From: Flavobacterium branchiarum
Lineage (GTDB): Bacteria; Bacteroidota; Bacteroidia; Flavobacteriales; Flavobacteriaceae
Length of the DNA stretch: 64,000 nucleotides
Assembly: GCF_030409845.1 (NCBI RefSeq)
Contig: NZ_JAUFQQ010000005.1
Span: forward strand, 2,232,001 to 2,296,000
Direction: 5' to 3'
Under the pieces are notes generated by a model that searched no databases, was not told where the DNA came from, and saw only the letters and a list, made by a program, of their open reading frames with translations. Shown here piece by piece: positions 9,398 to 17,453 of this stretch. Position 1 is the first letter of the stretch, and each line of letters begins with the position of its first letter. The translations under genes and the position numbers were made by a program.

Positions 9398-9595
9398 GAT
9401 CTTTGTGTTTAGGACTGCAAAGGTATCAAAAAAAGGGGAGCCAATTAAATGTATTTCTTACAATTTAGTAGATCTATTATTGTAGCATTTCTTGTGTGAT
9501 TTCTCCTTCGTCGGAATGATAATATTGGGCGAAAAAAAATGGAATTATTTTCTTAATGTTTTATTAACTTCTTCGTTTTTTTGTTCAAATTTTGA

Positions 9596-9603
9596 TAGCT
9601 TTG
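9596..9603 (+). promoter_or_regulatory. Putative -7 promoter element of the HPF gene
   Basis: TAGCTTTG fits the Bacteroidota TAnnTTTG -7 consensus and lies 28 bases before the HPF start codon. No clean TTTG -33 box is present at the usual spacing. Confidence 0.5.
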
Positions 9604-9630
9604 AGAAACAAACATTAAATATATAGTAAG

Positions 9631-9945
9631 ATGAAAATTCAAATCAACACCGACAAAAACATAGAAGGACACGAGAGATTAGAAGCTTATTTCTCTGGCG
9701 AATTAAATAAATCGTTAGCACGTTTTGAAGACAAGGTTACACGCATCGAAGTGCATTTTGGAGACGAAAACGGAGAGAAATTTAGTCTGAACGATAAAAA
9801 ATGTGTGATTGAAGTTCGTCCAGTAAAATTACAGCCTATTACAGCTACTGAGCATGCCGATACGCTTGAAAAAGCTTTTAACGGTGCTTTGAGTAAAGTT
9901 AAAAAATCACTTACTACAGCTTTCGAAAAAATGAAAGAGTATTAA
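9631..9945 (+). CDS. hpf: Ribosome hibernation-promoting factor, HPF/YfiA family (short form)
   Basis: The 104-aa protein matches short HPF/RaiA: MKIQINTDKNIEGHERLEAYF, then a beta strand with RIEVHFGDENGEKFSLNDKKCVIEVR, and a final helix (ADTLEKAFNGALSKVKKSLTTAFEKMK). The beta-alpha-beta-beta-beta-alpha order fits the family. These proteins bind the small ribosomal subunit in stationary phase and block the A and P sites. The C-terminal dimerisation domain of long HPF is absent, so 100S formation would need another factor. Confidence 0.9.
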   Translation: MKIQINTDKNIEGHERLEAYFSGELNKSLARFEDKVTRIEVHFGDENGEKFSLNDKKCVIEVRPVKLQPITATEHADTLEKAFNGALSKVKKSLTTAFEKMKEY

Positions 9946-9968
9946 TTTATATACAATAATTAAAAAAT

Positions 9969-10134
9969 GTTATTTAACACATAGAGACATAGTTCTGATA
10001 GGTATTGGAATAGAATTGATAATCAAAGATGATTTAAGAAAAATATTTTTTTCGCATAGCTTATGTGTATTTATTTTAAGTGAAACGTCTTTTTTTAGAC
10101 TTTGTTAAGCTATGTTCCTATGTGTTAAAATAAC
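9969..10134. repeat. 166-bp MITE-like element with 24/25-bp terminal inverted repeats
   Basis: GTTATTTAACACATAGAGACATAG (9969-9992) is repeated in inverse at 10110-10134 with three differences, enclosing about 117 bp without a reading frame. The layout resembles a small non-autonomous transposable element or a long hairpin repeat. No target-site duplication is obvious. Confidence 0.65.
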
Positions 10135-10148
10135 GGTTACAATAATTT

Positions 10149-10188
10149 AAAAATGGCATTATCTTAAATTTAGATAATGCCATTTTTT
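10149..10188. terminator. Terminator hairpin at the end of the SDR gene
   Basis: AAAAATGGCATTATCT and AGATAATGCCATTTTT form a perfect 16-bp stem with loop TAAATTT. With A and T runs on both sides, it can serve the minus-strand gene ending at 10187 and transcription arriving from the plus strand. Confidence 0.85.
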
Positions 10189-10843
10189 ATTTTAATAAAG
10201 CGTTCATGTCTTTCCAATGAAAAATTTTAACCTTGTCATCATGATGATTAATACTATTTACCATCGCTTTGGCTATATCACTTGCTTCAATGCCTTTGTA
10301 TTTACTTAGGTTGCCCATGAACAAAGGATTGATGAATTTAAATAGCGTTATGAAAACCTTTTCAAGAGGGCGATTCTCTTTTCTATTACCTAAAATCATA
10401 GATGGTCGAAAGATAAATGTATGATCAAAATCTAAACTAATAATATCTTGTTCCGTTTCTCCCTTTAGTTTAGTGTAAAAAACAGATGAATTAGGATTTG
10501 CTCCAACTGCTGAAACTAGAAAAACAGCTTTTGCACCATTCTCTTTTGCTAGTTTTGCTGATAGTAAAGGGTAATCATGATCAATCTGATAATAGATTTT
10601 TTTATCGGGAGTTTTCTTTTGGGTACTTCCAAGAGCAATAAAAATTTCATCTACTGCGATATCTTTTGCAACTTCGGGTAAGGAATGAAAATCTGCTATA
10701 AGCGTTTTTAGTTTCGGATGTTGAATGTTTAAATCTTTCCTTACAACAATTGTTATCTGCTCATAATTGGGACTCTTAAGAAGATCCTCAAGAATATAAG
10801 ATCCAACTAATCCGCTTGCTCCGTATAAAATCGCTTTTTTCAT
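10187..10843 (-). CDS. NAD(P)-binding atypical SDR family oxidoreductase
   Basis: The 218-aa protein starts with the Rossmann motif AILYGASGLVGSYILEDLLKS. It continues with IFIALGSTQKK and AKAVFLVSAVGANPNSSVFYTKLKGETEQDI, which is the NmrA/YwnB-like atypical SDR pattern with a YxxxK-type Tyr-Thr-Lys-Leu-Lys segment. The later EIxRPSMILG-like motif (TFIFRPSMILGNR) also fits. The substrate is unknown. It is a single gene between a terminator and a repeat-bearing spacer. Confidence 0.85.
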   Translation of the reverse strand: MKKAILYGASGLVGSYILEDLLKSPNYEQITIVVRKDLNIQHPKLKTLIADFHSLPEVAKDIAVDEIFIALGSTQKKTPDKKIYYQIDHDYPLLSAKLAKENGAKAVFLVSAVGANPNSSVFYTKLKGETEQDIISLDFDHTFIFRPSMILGNRKENRPLEKVFITLFKFINPLFMGNLSKYKGIEASDIAKAMVNSINHHDDKVKIFHWKDMNALLK

Positions 10844-10874
10844 AATAGATAAATTTGTTTTTCGAAGTTATAAA

Positions 10875-10940
10875 TTTTTGCCACAGATTTCACAGATTAG
10901 ATTGATTAATCTTTTTTAAACCTTTAATCAGTGGCAAAAA
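10875..10940. repeat. Single CCACAGATT-family hairpin repeat
   Basis: TTTTTGCCACAGATT and TTTAATCAGTGGCAAAAA form an imperfect long hairpin of the same family as the array at 3461-4010. The rest of the 310-bp gap holds a TAATTTTG element at 11060-11067, a candidate -7 box for the next gene. Confidence 0.75.
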
Positions 10941-11153
10941 CAACAACCTAGTATTTTAATATTTAGGATTGAAACGACTTTGTTAGGTTTTTAATCTTCT
11001 AAAACAAAACTTTATAAATCAATTAAGAAAATAATAACGCTTTTCGTGATTGTAAGAAGTAATTTTGTAGTCCCAAAAAGGAAGTGTATTATATGTAAGA
11101 TATAAGCGACTTAATTTTGAGATATCGAATAATAAATCATTTAAAATAAATTC

Positions 11154-12320
11154 ATGAAAAAGCAATTACTAGCATTGTTAACCCTAATTTTTATAGGTTT
11201 TGGTGCAAATGCACAAGTTAAAACACCAGATACAAACGTTTTGGTTCTTATACATTCACAAAGTGGAGGAACGTATAAAATGGCAAAAGCAATGGCAGAG
11301 GGAATTCAGGAGTATCCAAATACAAAAGCAACAATAAAAAGAGTTCCTTCAATCAATCCAAAGGAAAAATTGACAGCTGAGGTTGAGAAATTGCCAATTG
11401 CAACAATCGAAGAATTGGCTAATTACGACGGAATAGCTTTTGGAAGTCCGGTTCACTTTGCTAATATCAGTGCCGATATGAGTTACTTTTTCAGTAAAAG
11501 TATTCCGATTTGGACATCAAGAGTTTTAGAAGGAAAACCAGCAACAGTTTTTATGTCGGCTGGATCAGGAGCAGGAAAAGAAGCAGCGATTTTGTCTTTT
11601 TGGAACATCCTTGCATCACACGGAATGGTAATTGTACCAACAGGAATTATGGGAACAGCAACTTTGGATAAAACAGTTCCACAAGGAAACACGCCTTTTG
11701 GAGCAACTTCATTGGCTGGATCAACAGGAACAAGACCTTCTGCTAGCGAATTGAATTTGGCTAAAGAACAAGGTAAAGCTTTGGCAAGAGTTGCTTCGGG
11801 ATTGAAAAATACAGAAAGTGCTAAAATGCTAAAAGGGACTTCGGCAGAAACTAAAGTAGGTTTTGATGTCAATAAAGTATTAAAAGATAATAATATCGTG
11901 ATTCCAGAAGCTCCAATGCCAGTTGGAAATTATGTTCCATATACAATTTCGAACAATAAAGTTTACATCAACCAAGTTGCGTTAAAAGATGGAAAGATAT
12001 TACATCCGGGTAGAATTGGTACAACAGTTACCGATGAGCAAGCTAAGGAAGCAACATATCAAACAATGCTAAATGTTATTGCAGTATTGAAAGTAGCTTG
12101 TGGAGGCGATTTGAATAAAGTAAAACAATGTGTGCAGTTAACAGGATATTTTAATACAACTCCAGAATATACAGGACATGCAGGAATTATGAATTCGGCT
12201 TCTAATTTAACAGCATTAGTTTTTGGAGAAAAAGGAAAACATGCAAGAGCAACAATTGGTGCAGGTTCTTTACCAGTAAATTCAGCAGTAGAAATTCAAG
12301 CTATTTTCGAAATCGAATAA
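11154..12320 (+). CDS. Secreted flavodoxin/NAD(P)H:quinone reductase-like domain fused to a RidA (YjgF) domain
   Basis: The 388-aa protein has a Sec signal peptide (MKKQLLALLTLIFIGFGANAQ) and two domains. Residues of about 27-215 resemble WrbA-type flavodoxins: NVLVLIHSQSGGTYKMAKAMAEGI is the FMN phosphate loop, followed by YDGIAFGSPVHFANISADM and FMSAGSGAGKE. Residues of about 250-388 form a complete RidA/Rid-family domain (PVGNYVPYTISNNKVYINQV...HARATIGAGSLPVNSAVEIQAIFEIE) that keeps the conserved Arg of the deaminase pocket (HARATIG). Rid proteins hydrolyse reactive imines. A periplasmic flavin reductase-Rid fusion is unusual, and its substrate is unknown. A strong terminator follows. Confidence 0.85.
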   Translation: MKKQLLALLTLIFIGFGANAQVKTPDTNVLVLIHSQSGGTYKMAKAMAEGIQEYPNTKATIKRVPSINPKEKLTAEVEKLPIATIEELANYDGIAFGSPVHFANISADMSYFFSKSIPIWTSRVLEGKPATVFMSAGSGAGKEAAILSFWNILASHGMVIVPTGIMGTATLDKTVPQGNTPFGATSLAGSTGTRPSASELNLAKEQGKALARVASGLKNTESAKMLKGTSAETKVGFDVNKVLKDNNIVIPEAPMPVGNYVPYTISNNKVYINQVALKDGKILHPGRIGTTVTDEQAKEATYQTMLNVIAVLKVACGGDLNKVKQCVQLTGYFNTTPEYTGHAGIMNSASNLTALVFGEKGKHARATIGAGSLPVNSAVEIQAIFEIE

Positions 12321-12344
12321 GGATATCTTTCAGAATAAAAAGAC

Positions 12345-12382
12345 AAAACCCGAATACATCATTTAAGTGTATTCGGGTTTTT
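12345..12382. terminator. Terminator between convergent genes
   Basis: AAAACCCGAATACA and TGTATTCGGGTTTTT make a 14-bp perfect stem with A and T runs on the outer sides, between the flavodoxin-Rid gene and the minus-strand lipoprotein gene. Confidence 0.9.
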
Positions 12383-12413
12383 GTTTTATGTTAAGCCGAT
12401 TAAAATCGCTAGT

Positions 12414-13040
12414 TTATGATTTTGGTAGCGCTGCACCTACTGCAATATCACAACGGTGACCTTCTTGTCCGTGTGGTGGATTCATTCCTGGTGCGGTTGG
12501 CTCGCTATTTGGTGCAGGAAGTGGAACAGCCATTTGTTGACTTACCGTACCCGATTCAGATTGTGTTGTTGCTTTTGGAGTAGCAGCAACGGAATTTAAT
12601 GGTGCGCCAACAGCAATATCACAACGGTGTCCTTTTTGTCCATGCGGAGGATTCATTCCTTTGGCAGTAGTTGTTGTTGGTTGCGCAGTTGCTGTATTTG
12701 TTACTACTGCTGTAGGAGCAGTTTGAGTTGTAGTTGTCATTTGCTGTGTTGCTTGTGCTGGAGCAGCAGAATTTAAAGGAGCTCCAACTTCAATGTCGCA
12801 ACGGTGACCCGGTTGCCCGTGAGCAGGATTAAGTCCTCCTGTAGCACCCATAACGGTGTTTGGGTTTGCTGTTGGTGCCGGAGCTTGAACTACCGAATTT
12901 GCTTTAGTCGTGTCTTGAGCCAATCCTAATTTTACCAATTCAGAAGCAGGAGTGCTTTCTTGAGGTTCTAACTCTTTTTTGCAAGAAGCAAAAAGAAATG
13001 AAGAAATGATTAACGAGCTTATAAAGATTTTCGAATTCAT
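12414..13040 (-). CDS. Lipoprotein with three HGQxGHRCD repeats
   Basis: The 208-aa protein has a type II signal (SSLIISSFLFASCKKE), so it should be lipid-anchored. The mature part is Thr/Ala/Pro/Gln-rich linker sequence around three copies of a 20-residue motif: NPAHGQPGHRCDIEVGAPLN, NPPHGQKGHRCDIAVGAPLN and NPPHGQEGHRCDIAVGAALP. Each repeat keeps two His, one Cys and one Asp. That pattern suggests metal or haem coordination or a covalent cross-link, but I know of no established function. The linkers carry no structure prediction beyond disorder. Confidence 0.75.
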   Translation of the reverse strand: MNSKIFISSLIISSFLFASCKKELEPQESTPASELVKLGLAQDTTKANSVVQAPAPTANPNTVMGATGGLNPAHGQPGHRCDIEVGAPLNSAAPAQATQQMTTTTQTAPTAVVTNTATAQPTTTTAKGMNPPHGQKGHRCDIAVGAPLNSVAATPKATTQSESGTVSQQMAVPLPAPNSEPTAPGMNPPHGQEGHRCDIAVGAALPKS

Positions 13041-13207
13041 GAGTAAGTAATTTTAAAGTTCTCAAATATACTCGTTTTTTTAATAAATTTTGTAATAGCT
13101 CTTTGTTAAAAAGAAGTTTAGCCACAGATTAAAAGGATTAGAATGATTTTTTTTTATGTGATTAAATTATTGTAGGTAATGTAAAAATATTTAAGTTTAA
13201 GGTTTTA

Positions 13208-13493
13208 TACTGTGACTGCAAACTGAGACTGAGACTGAATACTGCGACTGCTATTTGTTTCAGGTTCTCGACTGTGACTGCAAACTGTGACTGAGACTGA
13301 GACTGATTACTGCGACTGCTATTTTGTTTCAAGTTCTGGGCTGTGACTGCAAACTGAGACTGAATACTGATATTGTTTATTTTTGTTTCAAGTTCTGGGC
13401 TGTGACTGCAAACTGAAACTGAGACTGAATACTGCGACTGCTATTTTGTTTCAAGTTCTGGGCTGTGACTGAAAACTGAATACTGCGACTGCT
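13208..13493. repeat. Tandem repeats of ACTGAGACTGAATACTGCGACTGC-type words
   Basis: The 505-bp gap before the SnoaL-like gene contains five imperfect copies of a unit. Each unit consists of CTGTGACTGCAAACTGAGAC, a variable number of GAGACT words, TACTGCGACTGC, and TATTTTGTTTCAAGTTCTGGG. Copies differ by whole words, as in replication slippage. The reverse complement of the same vocabulary occurs at 15862-16060. A CCACAGATTAAA half-site lies at 13122. No reading frame is supported. Confidence 0.85.
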
Positions 13494-13545
13494 TAGGTAT
13501 CTAAGAAGTCTAAAGAGAAACTAAAAACTAATTATACTAAATACT

Positions 13546-14037
13546 ATGAAAAAATTAATCGTTCTACTGTTATTCGTTACATCTTTTGCGGAAGCACAAA
13601 CATCAGACACTGATAAAATTAATAAAACGCTCGATGCTTGGCACAAAGCTGCGGGAGATGCTAGTTTTGAACCTTATTTTGCTTTGATGGCAAATGATGC
13701 AATTTTTATAGGTACAGATGCTACCGAGAATTGGAACAAAGCCGATTTTAAAGTTTGGGCGAAGCCTTTTTTTGATAAAGGCAAAGCTTGGAATTTTACA
13801 GCATTAGAACGTCATGTGTTTTTTGATGCAACAGGAAAAACGGCTTGGTTTGATGAGTTACTTGATACTCAAATGAAAATTTGTCGTGGATCTGGAGTTA
13901 TGGTAAAAGAAGGAAAAGAATGGAAAGTAAAGCATTATGTCCTGTCTATGACTATTCCGAATGATAATGTGGATGAAATTATTAAAATTAAGGCTCCTAT
14001 TGAAGATGTTCTAATTACTAAATTAAAGAAAAAGTAA
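13546..14037 (+). CDS. Secreted SnoaL-like (NTF2-fold) protein
   Basis: The 163-aa protein has a signal peptide (MKKLIVLLLFVTSFAEAQ) and an NTF2-like body: ACT-type opening 'INKTLDAWHKAAGDASFEPYFALMANDAIFIGTDATENWNKADFK', later 'GKTAWFDELLDTQ' and 'GVMVKEGKEWKVKHYVLSMTIPND'. This is the SnoaL_3 layout. The family covers many ligand-binding and enzymatic roles, so no specific reaction is proposed. Confidence 0.8.
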   Translation: MKKLIVLLLFVTSFAEAQTSDTDKINKTLDAWHKAAGDASFEPYFALMANDAIFIGTDATENWNKADFKVWAKPFFDKGKAWNFTALERHVFFDATGKTAWFDELLDTQMKICRGSGVMVKEGKEWKVKHYVLSMTIPNDNVDEIIKIKAPIEDVLITKLKKK

Positions 14038-14131
14038 ATAAAGAGTTTGTTTTTAGATGTTCAAGAAAGAGGGATTTGATGTGGTTTTTTTCATTTTTGA
14101 AATCAGATGCGATTCATTCGTTTATATTCCT

Positions 14132-14139
14132 TAATTTTG
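14132..14139 (+). promoter_or_regulatory. Putative -7 promoter element of trmB
   Basis: TAATTTTG matches TAnnTTTG and lies 20 bases before the GTG start of trmB, a usual distance for flavobacterial leaders. Confidence 0.5.
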
Positions 14140-14158
14140 CCGAAATATTTGTAAAAAA

Positions 14159-14836
14159 GTGGGAAGTAAAAATAAACTAAAGAGATTCAAGGAAAACGAA
14201 ACATTTGATAACGTTTTTCAACCAACGAGAGAAGAAGTTGTAGGCGATTTATTTCCTCACAAAGGGAAATGGAACAAAGACTTCTTTAAGAATGATAATC
14301 CGTTGGTACTTGAGTTAGGTTGTGGAAAAGGAGAATATTCAGTAGGATTAGCAGAGAGATATCCAAATAAGAATTTTATTGGAATCGATATAAAAGGAGC
14401 TCGTTTCTGGCGTGGTGCAAAAACTGCTGTAGAAACAGGTTTGCATAATGTTGCTTTTATCCGTACTCAAATCGAATTGATAAACCATATTTTTGCCGAA
14501 AATGAAGTAGATGAAATCTGGATTACTTTTCCAGATCCACAAATAAAATACAAACGTACAAAGCACCGAATGACTAATTCGGAATTTTTACAGTTGTATA
14601 AAAAAATCCTTAAAAAAGATGGTGTTGTAAATTTAAAAACCGATAGTGAATTTATGCATGGTTACACCTTAGGGTTGTTACATGGAGAAGGACATGAGGT
14701 TTTGTATGCCAACCATAATGTGTATGTAAACGAGGGAAGCCCAGAAGAGGTAACTGCTTTTCAAACATTTTATGAGAAGCAATACTTAGAAATTAATAAG
14801 GCAATTACGTATATTCGTTTTAAAATTAAAGCGTAG
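14159..14836 (+). CDS. trmB: tRNA (guanine-N7-)-methyltransferase
   Basis: The 225-aa protein carries the TrmB signatures: PLVLELGCGKGEYSVGLAERYPNKNFIGIDIKGARFWRGAKTA for the SAM site, and then DEIWITFPDPQIKYKRTKHRMTN, which contains the PDP motif with the catalytic Asp. It forms N7-methylguanosine at position 46 of tRNAs. The start codon is GTG, because no in-frame ATG precedes GSKNKLKRF. Downstream genes follow on the same strand after about 50 bases. Confidence 0.95.
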   Translation: MGSKNKLKRFKENETFDNVFQPTREEVVGDLFPHKGKWNKDFFKNDNPLVLELGCGKGEYSVGLAERYPNKNFIGIDIKGARFWRGAKTAVETGLHNVAFIRTQIELINHIFAENEVDEIWITFPDPQIKYKRTKHRMTNSEFLQLYKKILKKDGVVNLKTDSEFMHGYTLGLLHGEGHEVLYANHNVYVNEGSPEEVTAFQTFYEKQYLEINKAITYIRFKIKA

Positions 14837-14887
14837 TTCTTTTTTACATTCCCCAATGCCCATTTTTTAATACATGATACGTAGCGC

Positions 14888-15523
14888 ATGACATTTATTA
14901 TTCCCTTAATTTTAGGTTTTATTACGGCTTTTATTGGTATTATTCCGCCAGGATTAATAAACATGACGGCAGCCAAAGTGAATTTAAAAGAAGGGAAAAA
15001 AAATGCCTTGTGGTTTGTTGTAGGCGCAGTGCTTATTATCTTCTGTCAAGTTTATTTGGCGATTTTATCGGCAAGGATTATTGATCAGCGACCTGATGTT
15101 GTACTGTTATTGCGCGAAATTGGATTTATAATCTTTGCTATTTTGACAATCTACTTTCTTTGGATTGCAAAAGAGCCTAAAAAGAAAAAAAATAAGATTA
15201 AAAATAACAGTAAGAAAAGCCGTTTCTTTTTAGGAATGTTACTTTCAGCGCTTAATTTTTTCCCAATTCCGTATTATGTATTTGTTAGTGTTACACTGGC
15301 TTCGTATAAATTGTTTGTGTTCGAAAACTATTTTATATCGGTGTTTGTAACGGGATCCGTTTTGGGATCGTTTACCGTTTTTTACTGTTATATTGCTTTC
15401 TTCCAAAAGATAGAGCAGAAAACAGATTATATACTTAAAAACATGAATATCATTATCGGAAGCATCACAGGTGTAATTTCGATAATTACACTTTTCAATA
15501 TCGTACGATATTATTTCGCTTAG
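14888..15523 (+). CDS. LysE family amino-acid exporter-like membrane protein
   Basis: The 211-aa protein has six predicted membrane segments in the LysE/RhtB arrangement. It begins TFIIPLILGFITAFIGIIPPGLINMTAAKVNLKEGKK, whose PPGxINM motif corresponds to the family's PGP region. A basic loop (KEPKKKKNKIKNNSKKSR) separates the two halves. LysE proteins export amino acids; the substrate is unknown. It sits between trmB and the ATL gene, probably co-transcribed with the latter, 20 bases downstream. Confidence 0.8.
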   Translation: MTFIIPLILGFITAFIGIIPPGLINMTAAKVNLKEGKKNALWFVVGAVLIIFCQVYLAILSARIIDQRPDVVLLLREIGFIIFAILTIYFLWIAKEPKKKKNKIKNNSKKSRFFLGMLLSALNFFPIPYYVFVSVTLASYKLFVFENYFISVFVTGSVLGSFTVFYCYIAFFQKIEQKTDYILKNMNIIIGSITGVISIITLFNIVRYYFA

Positions 15524-15543
15524 ATTTCACTTAAAATAAAGCC

Positions 15544-15864
15544 ATGGCAGAGGATAATTTTTTCGAAAGGGTATATGTGATAGTAAGGCAGATTCCTTAC
15601 GGAAAAGTAACTTCGTATGGCGCTATAGCAAAAGCATTGGGAACAGCACGTTCAGCAAGAATGGTGGGTTGGGCAATGAATGCTTGTCATAATAGGGACG
15701 ATGTTCCTGCACATCGTGTTGTAAATAGAAAAGGCTTACTTAGTGGTAAACATCATTTTGACGGAACAAACTTAATGCAACAATTACTCGAAAGCGAAGG
15801 CATTGAAGTCGTTGACAACCAAATAGTCGATTTCGAAAAACACTTTTGGAAACCGGATTTTTAG
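15544..15864 (+). CDS. Alkyltransferase-like protein (ATL), MGMT family without catalytic Cys
   Basis: The 106-aa protein matches the DNA-binding domain of O6-alkylguanine alkyltransferases: FFERVYVIVRQIPYGKVTSYGAIAKALG with a helix-turn-helix, 'SARMVGWAMNAC' including the Arg finger region, and then VPAHRVVNRKG. The active-site PCHR motif is PAHR here, so the acceptor Cys is replaced by Ala. That is the defining feature of ATL proteins, which bind O6-alkylguanine and hand it to nucleotide excision repair instead of dealkylating it. Confidence 0.9.
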   Translation: MAEDNFFERVYVIVRQIPYGKVTSYGAIAKALGTARSARMVGWAMNACHNRDDVPAHRVVNRKGLLSGKHHFDGTNLMQQLLESEGIEVVDNQIVDFEKHFWKPDF

Positions 15865-16060
15865 TCTTCAGTTTTCAGTCTCAGTATTTAGTCTCAGTAT
15901 TTAGTCTCGGTTTTCAGTCGCAGTTTTCAGTATTTAGTCTCAGTATTTAGTCTCAGTATTCAGTCTCAGTATTCAGTCTCAGTATTCAGTATTCAGTCTC
16001 AGTATTCAGTCTCAGTATTCAGTCTCAGTATTCAGTTTGAGTTTTCAAGTTCTCTGCTGT
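15862..16060. repeat. Tandem CAGTCTCAGTATT repeats
   Basis: About 15 copies of TCAGTCTCAGTATT(T/C) words follow the ATL stop. They are the reverse complement of the vocabulary at 13208-13493. The copies abut without unique spacers, so this is not a CRISPR array. The adjacent segment to 16127 has TAAGAAGTCTAA words. There is no coding sequence in the 260-bp gap. Confidence 0.85.
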
Positions 16061-16127
16061 CACTGCTGAGGATTACTGCAAACTGAAGAAGCTAAGAAGT
16101 CTAAGTATGTCTAAAAATCTAAGAAGT

Positions 16128-17453
16128 CTAAATAAGGCAAATCACAAAATTTGTTCTATTCTCATCGGTTTGATAACTTAAGTAGCCACCGTGAGCTTCA
16201 ATAATATTCTTTGAAAGTGTCAGACCGATACCAGCCCCTTCTTTTCGGGTTGTGAAAAATGGAAGGAATATTTTATTTCTTATTTCAGGATCAATTCCTT
16301 TTCCGGTATCGGAAATTGTAATGAAAAAACGATTGTTCTCTGTTAATGCTGATAAGAATATTTTTTTCTCCTGTCTTTCTTTTAAAGCAAAAATACTATT
16401 GGTAATCAAGTTGATGATTACTTGCTCCATCTGACTTTTATCAATCAGAATATTACGGGAACTGTCGATATCGTTTATTAATTCAATTCCTTGTTCTTTT
16501 AAAATTGGTGACATGATTTTTATGCAATCGCCAAAAAGAGAATTGATAGATGTAGGCAGTTTGTTTGGAGTAGGTAACATGGTTAGTTTTCGGTAGTTTT
16601 CTACGAATACTTGTAAATGATCGCTTCGGTTTATGATAGTAGATATGCTATTTTTAATATCGTCAAAGTCGTCCTCTTCTAGTTTTTCTTGACCGATTAT
16701 TTGAAGTAAATTTTGCGAGAGTGAGCGAATCGGAGTTAAAGAATTCATCAACTCATGAGATATAACTTTCATTAAAGTAATCCAAGCTTCTTTTTCTTTT
16801 TTGTCAATAACACGCTGAATGCTATCTAGTAAAATGATATAGTATTCTTTGTTTAATGATTTTGTGAGCGAAGTTTGTAGCGTGAAAGTTTGCAAATCTT
16901 GTTGTTCAATTTTGACACTAATTGCTGTTTTTATTTCGCTAAAATGAGTACTCTCAATCTCATCACAAAGTGATGGAAGGTGATTTTTAAGGTAATTCCA
17001 ATGACTTACTTTAGGGACATTAAACAAGGAGGAGAAATAATCATTCATCAGGAAAATGTTCCAATCGTTGTTGTCTCTTTCTAGAATCAAAGTAGCGGTA
17101 TCTATATTGTTTAAAATAGAGCGATAAATCAATTCCTTTGAAGTTTGTTCCTGTTGTTTTTCTTTTAAAGTAGAGTATAAAAGAGCGAGATTTTTAAAAC
17201 TACCTTTTTTTTCTTCTTCAGGAAAATTAGTTGAATAATCATTTTGAAGAATAGAAAGGATTGTCTTGTCGTAAAAATTAGTCTTTGCTTTGATAAAAGA
17301 ATACATTTCTATCAAAGCAATAATAAGCGCAACAGCTACCAAAATGCTGTTATAGTAGAATTCTTTTTGTACAAGATATAACGATGCAAAAAGGATTATT
17401 ATAACAATAAAAACCCGTAAAAATAAGAGATTGTAAAATTTCCAGTTTTTCAT
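16128..17453 (-). CDS. Sensor histidine kinase
   Basis: The 441-aa protein has two N-terminal membrane helices (about residues 8-27 and 36-55) separated by a very short periplasmic turn. A PAS-like cytoplasmic region follows at about 105-215. The H box is VISHELMNSLTPIRSL with phospho-acceptor His233. The ATPase domain has the N box EQVIINLITNSIFAL, the G1 box DTGKGIDPE and the G2 box GAGIGLTLSKNIIEAHGG. The near absence of a periplasmic domain suggests intramembrane or cytoplasmic sensing, as in NtrB-like kinases. Its start codon overlaps the stop of the upstream regulator by one base, so the two are translated together. Confidence 0.95.
   Translation of the reverse strand: MKNWKFYNLLFLRVFIVIIILFASLYLVQKEFYYNSILVAVALIIALIEMYSFIKAKTNFYDKTILSILQNDYSTNFPEEEKKGSFKNLALLYSTLKEKQQEQTSKELIYRSILNNIDTATLILERDNNDWNIFLMNDYFSSLFNVPKVSHWNYLKNHLPSLCDEIESTHFSEIKTAISVKIEQQDLQTFTLQTSLTKSLNKEYYIILLDSIQRVIDKKEKEAWITLMKVISHELMNSLTPIRSLSQNLLQIIGQEKLEEDDFDDIKNSISTIINRSDHLQVFVENYRKLTMLPTPNKLPTSINSLFGDCIKIMSPILKEQGIELINDIDSSRNILIDKSQMEQVIINLITNSIFALKERQEKKIFLSALTENNRFFITISDTGKGIDPEIRNKIFLPFFTTRKEGAGIGLTLSKNIIEAHGGYLSYQTDENRTNFVICLI

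Noticed and set aside
9282..9485. 67-aa plus-strand frame
   Set aside because: It runs across the duplicated leader segment, antisense to the 55-aa frame, without a start context or terminator.
11483..11872. 129-aa minus-strand frame in the flavodoxin-Rid gene
   Set aside because: Antisense shadow of conserved flavodoxin sequence.
13208..13493. Possible CRISPR array
   Set aside because: Repeats abut with variable numbers of words, there are no unique spacers of constant length, and no cas gene is in the window.
15862..16060. Possible CRISPR array
   Set aside because: The words are contiguous and slippage-like, without spacers.
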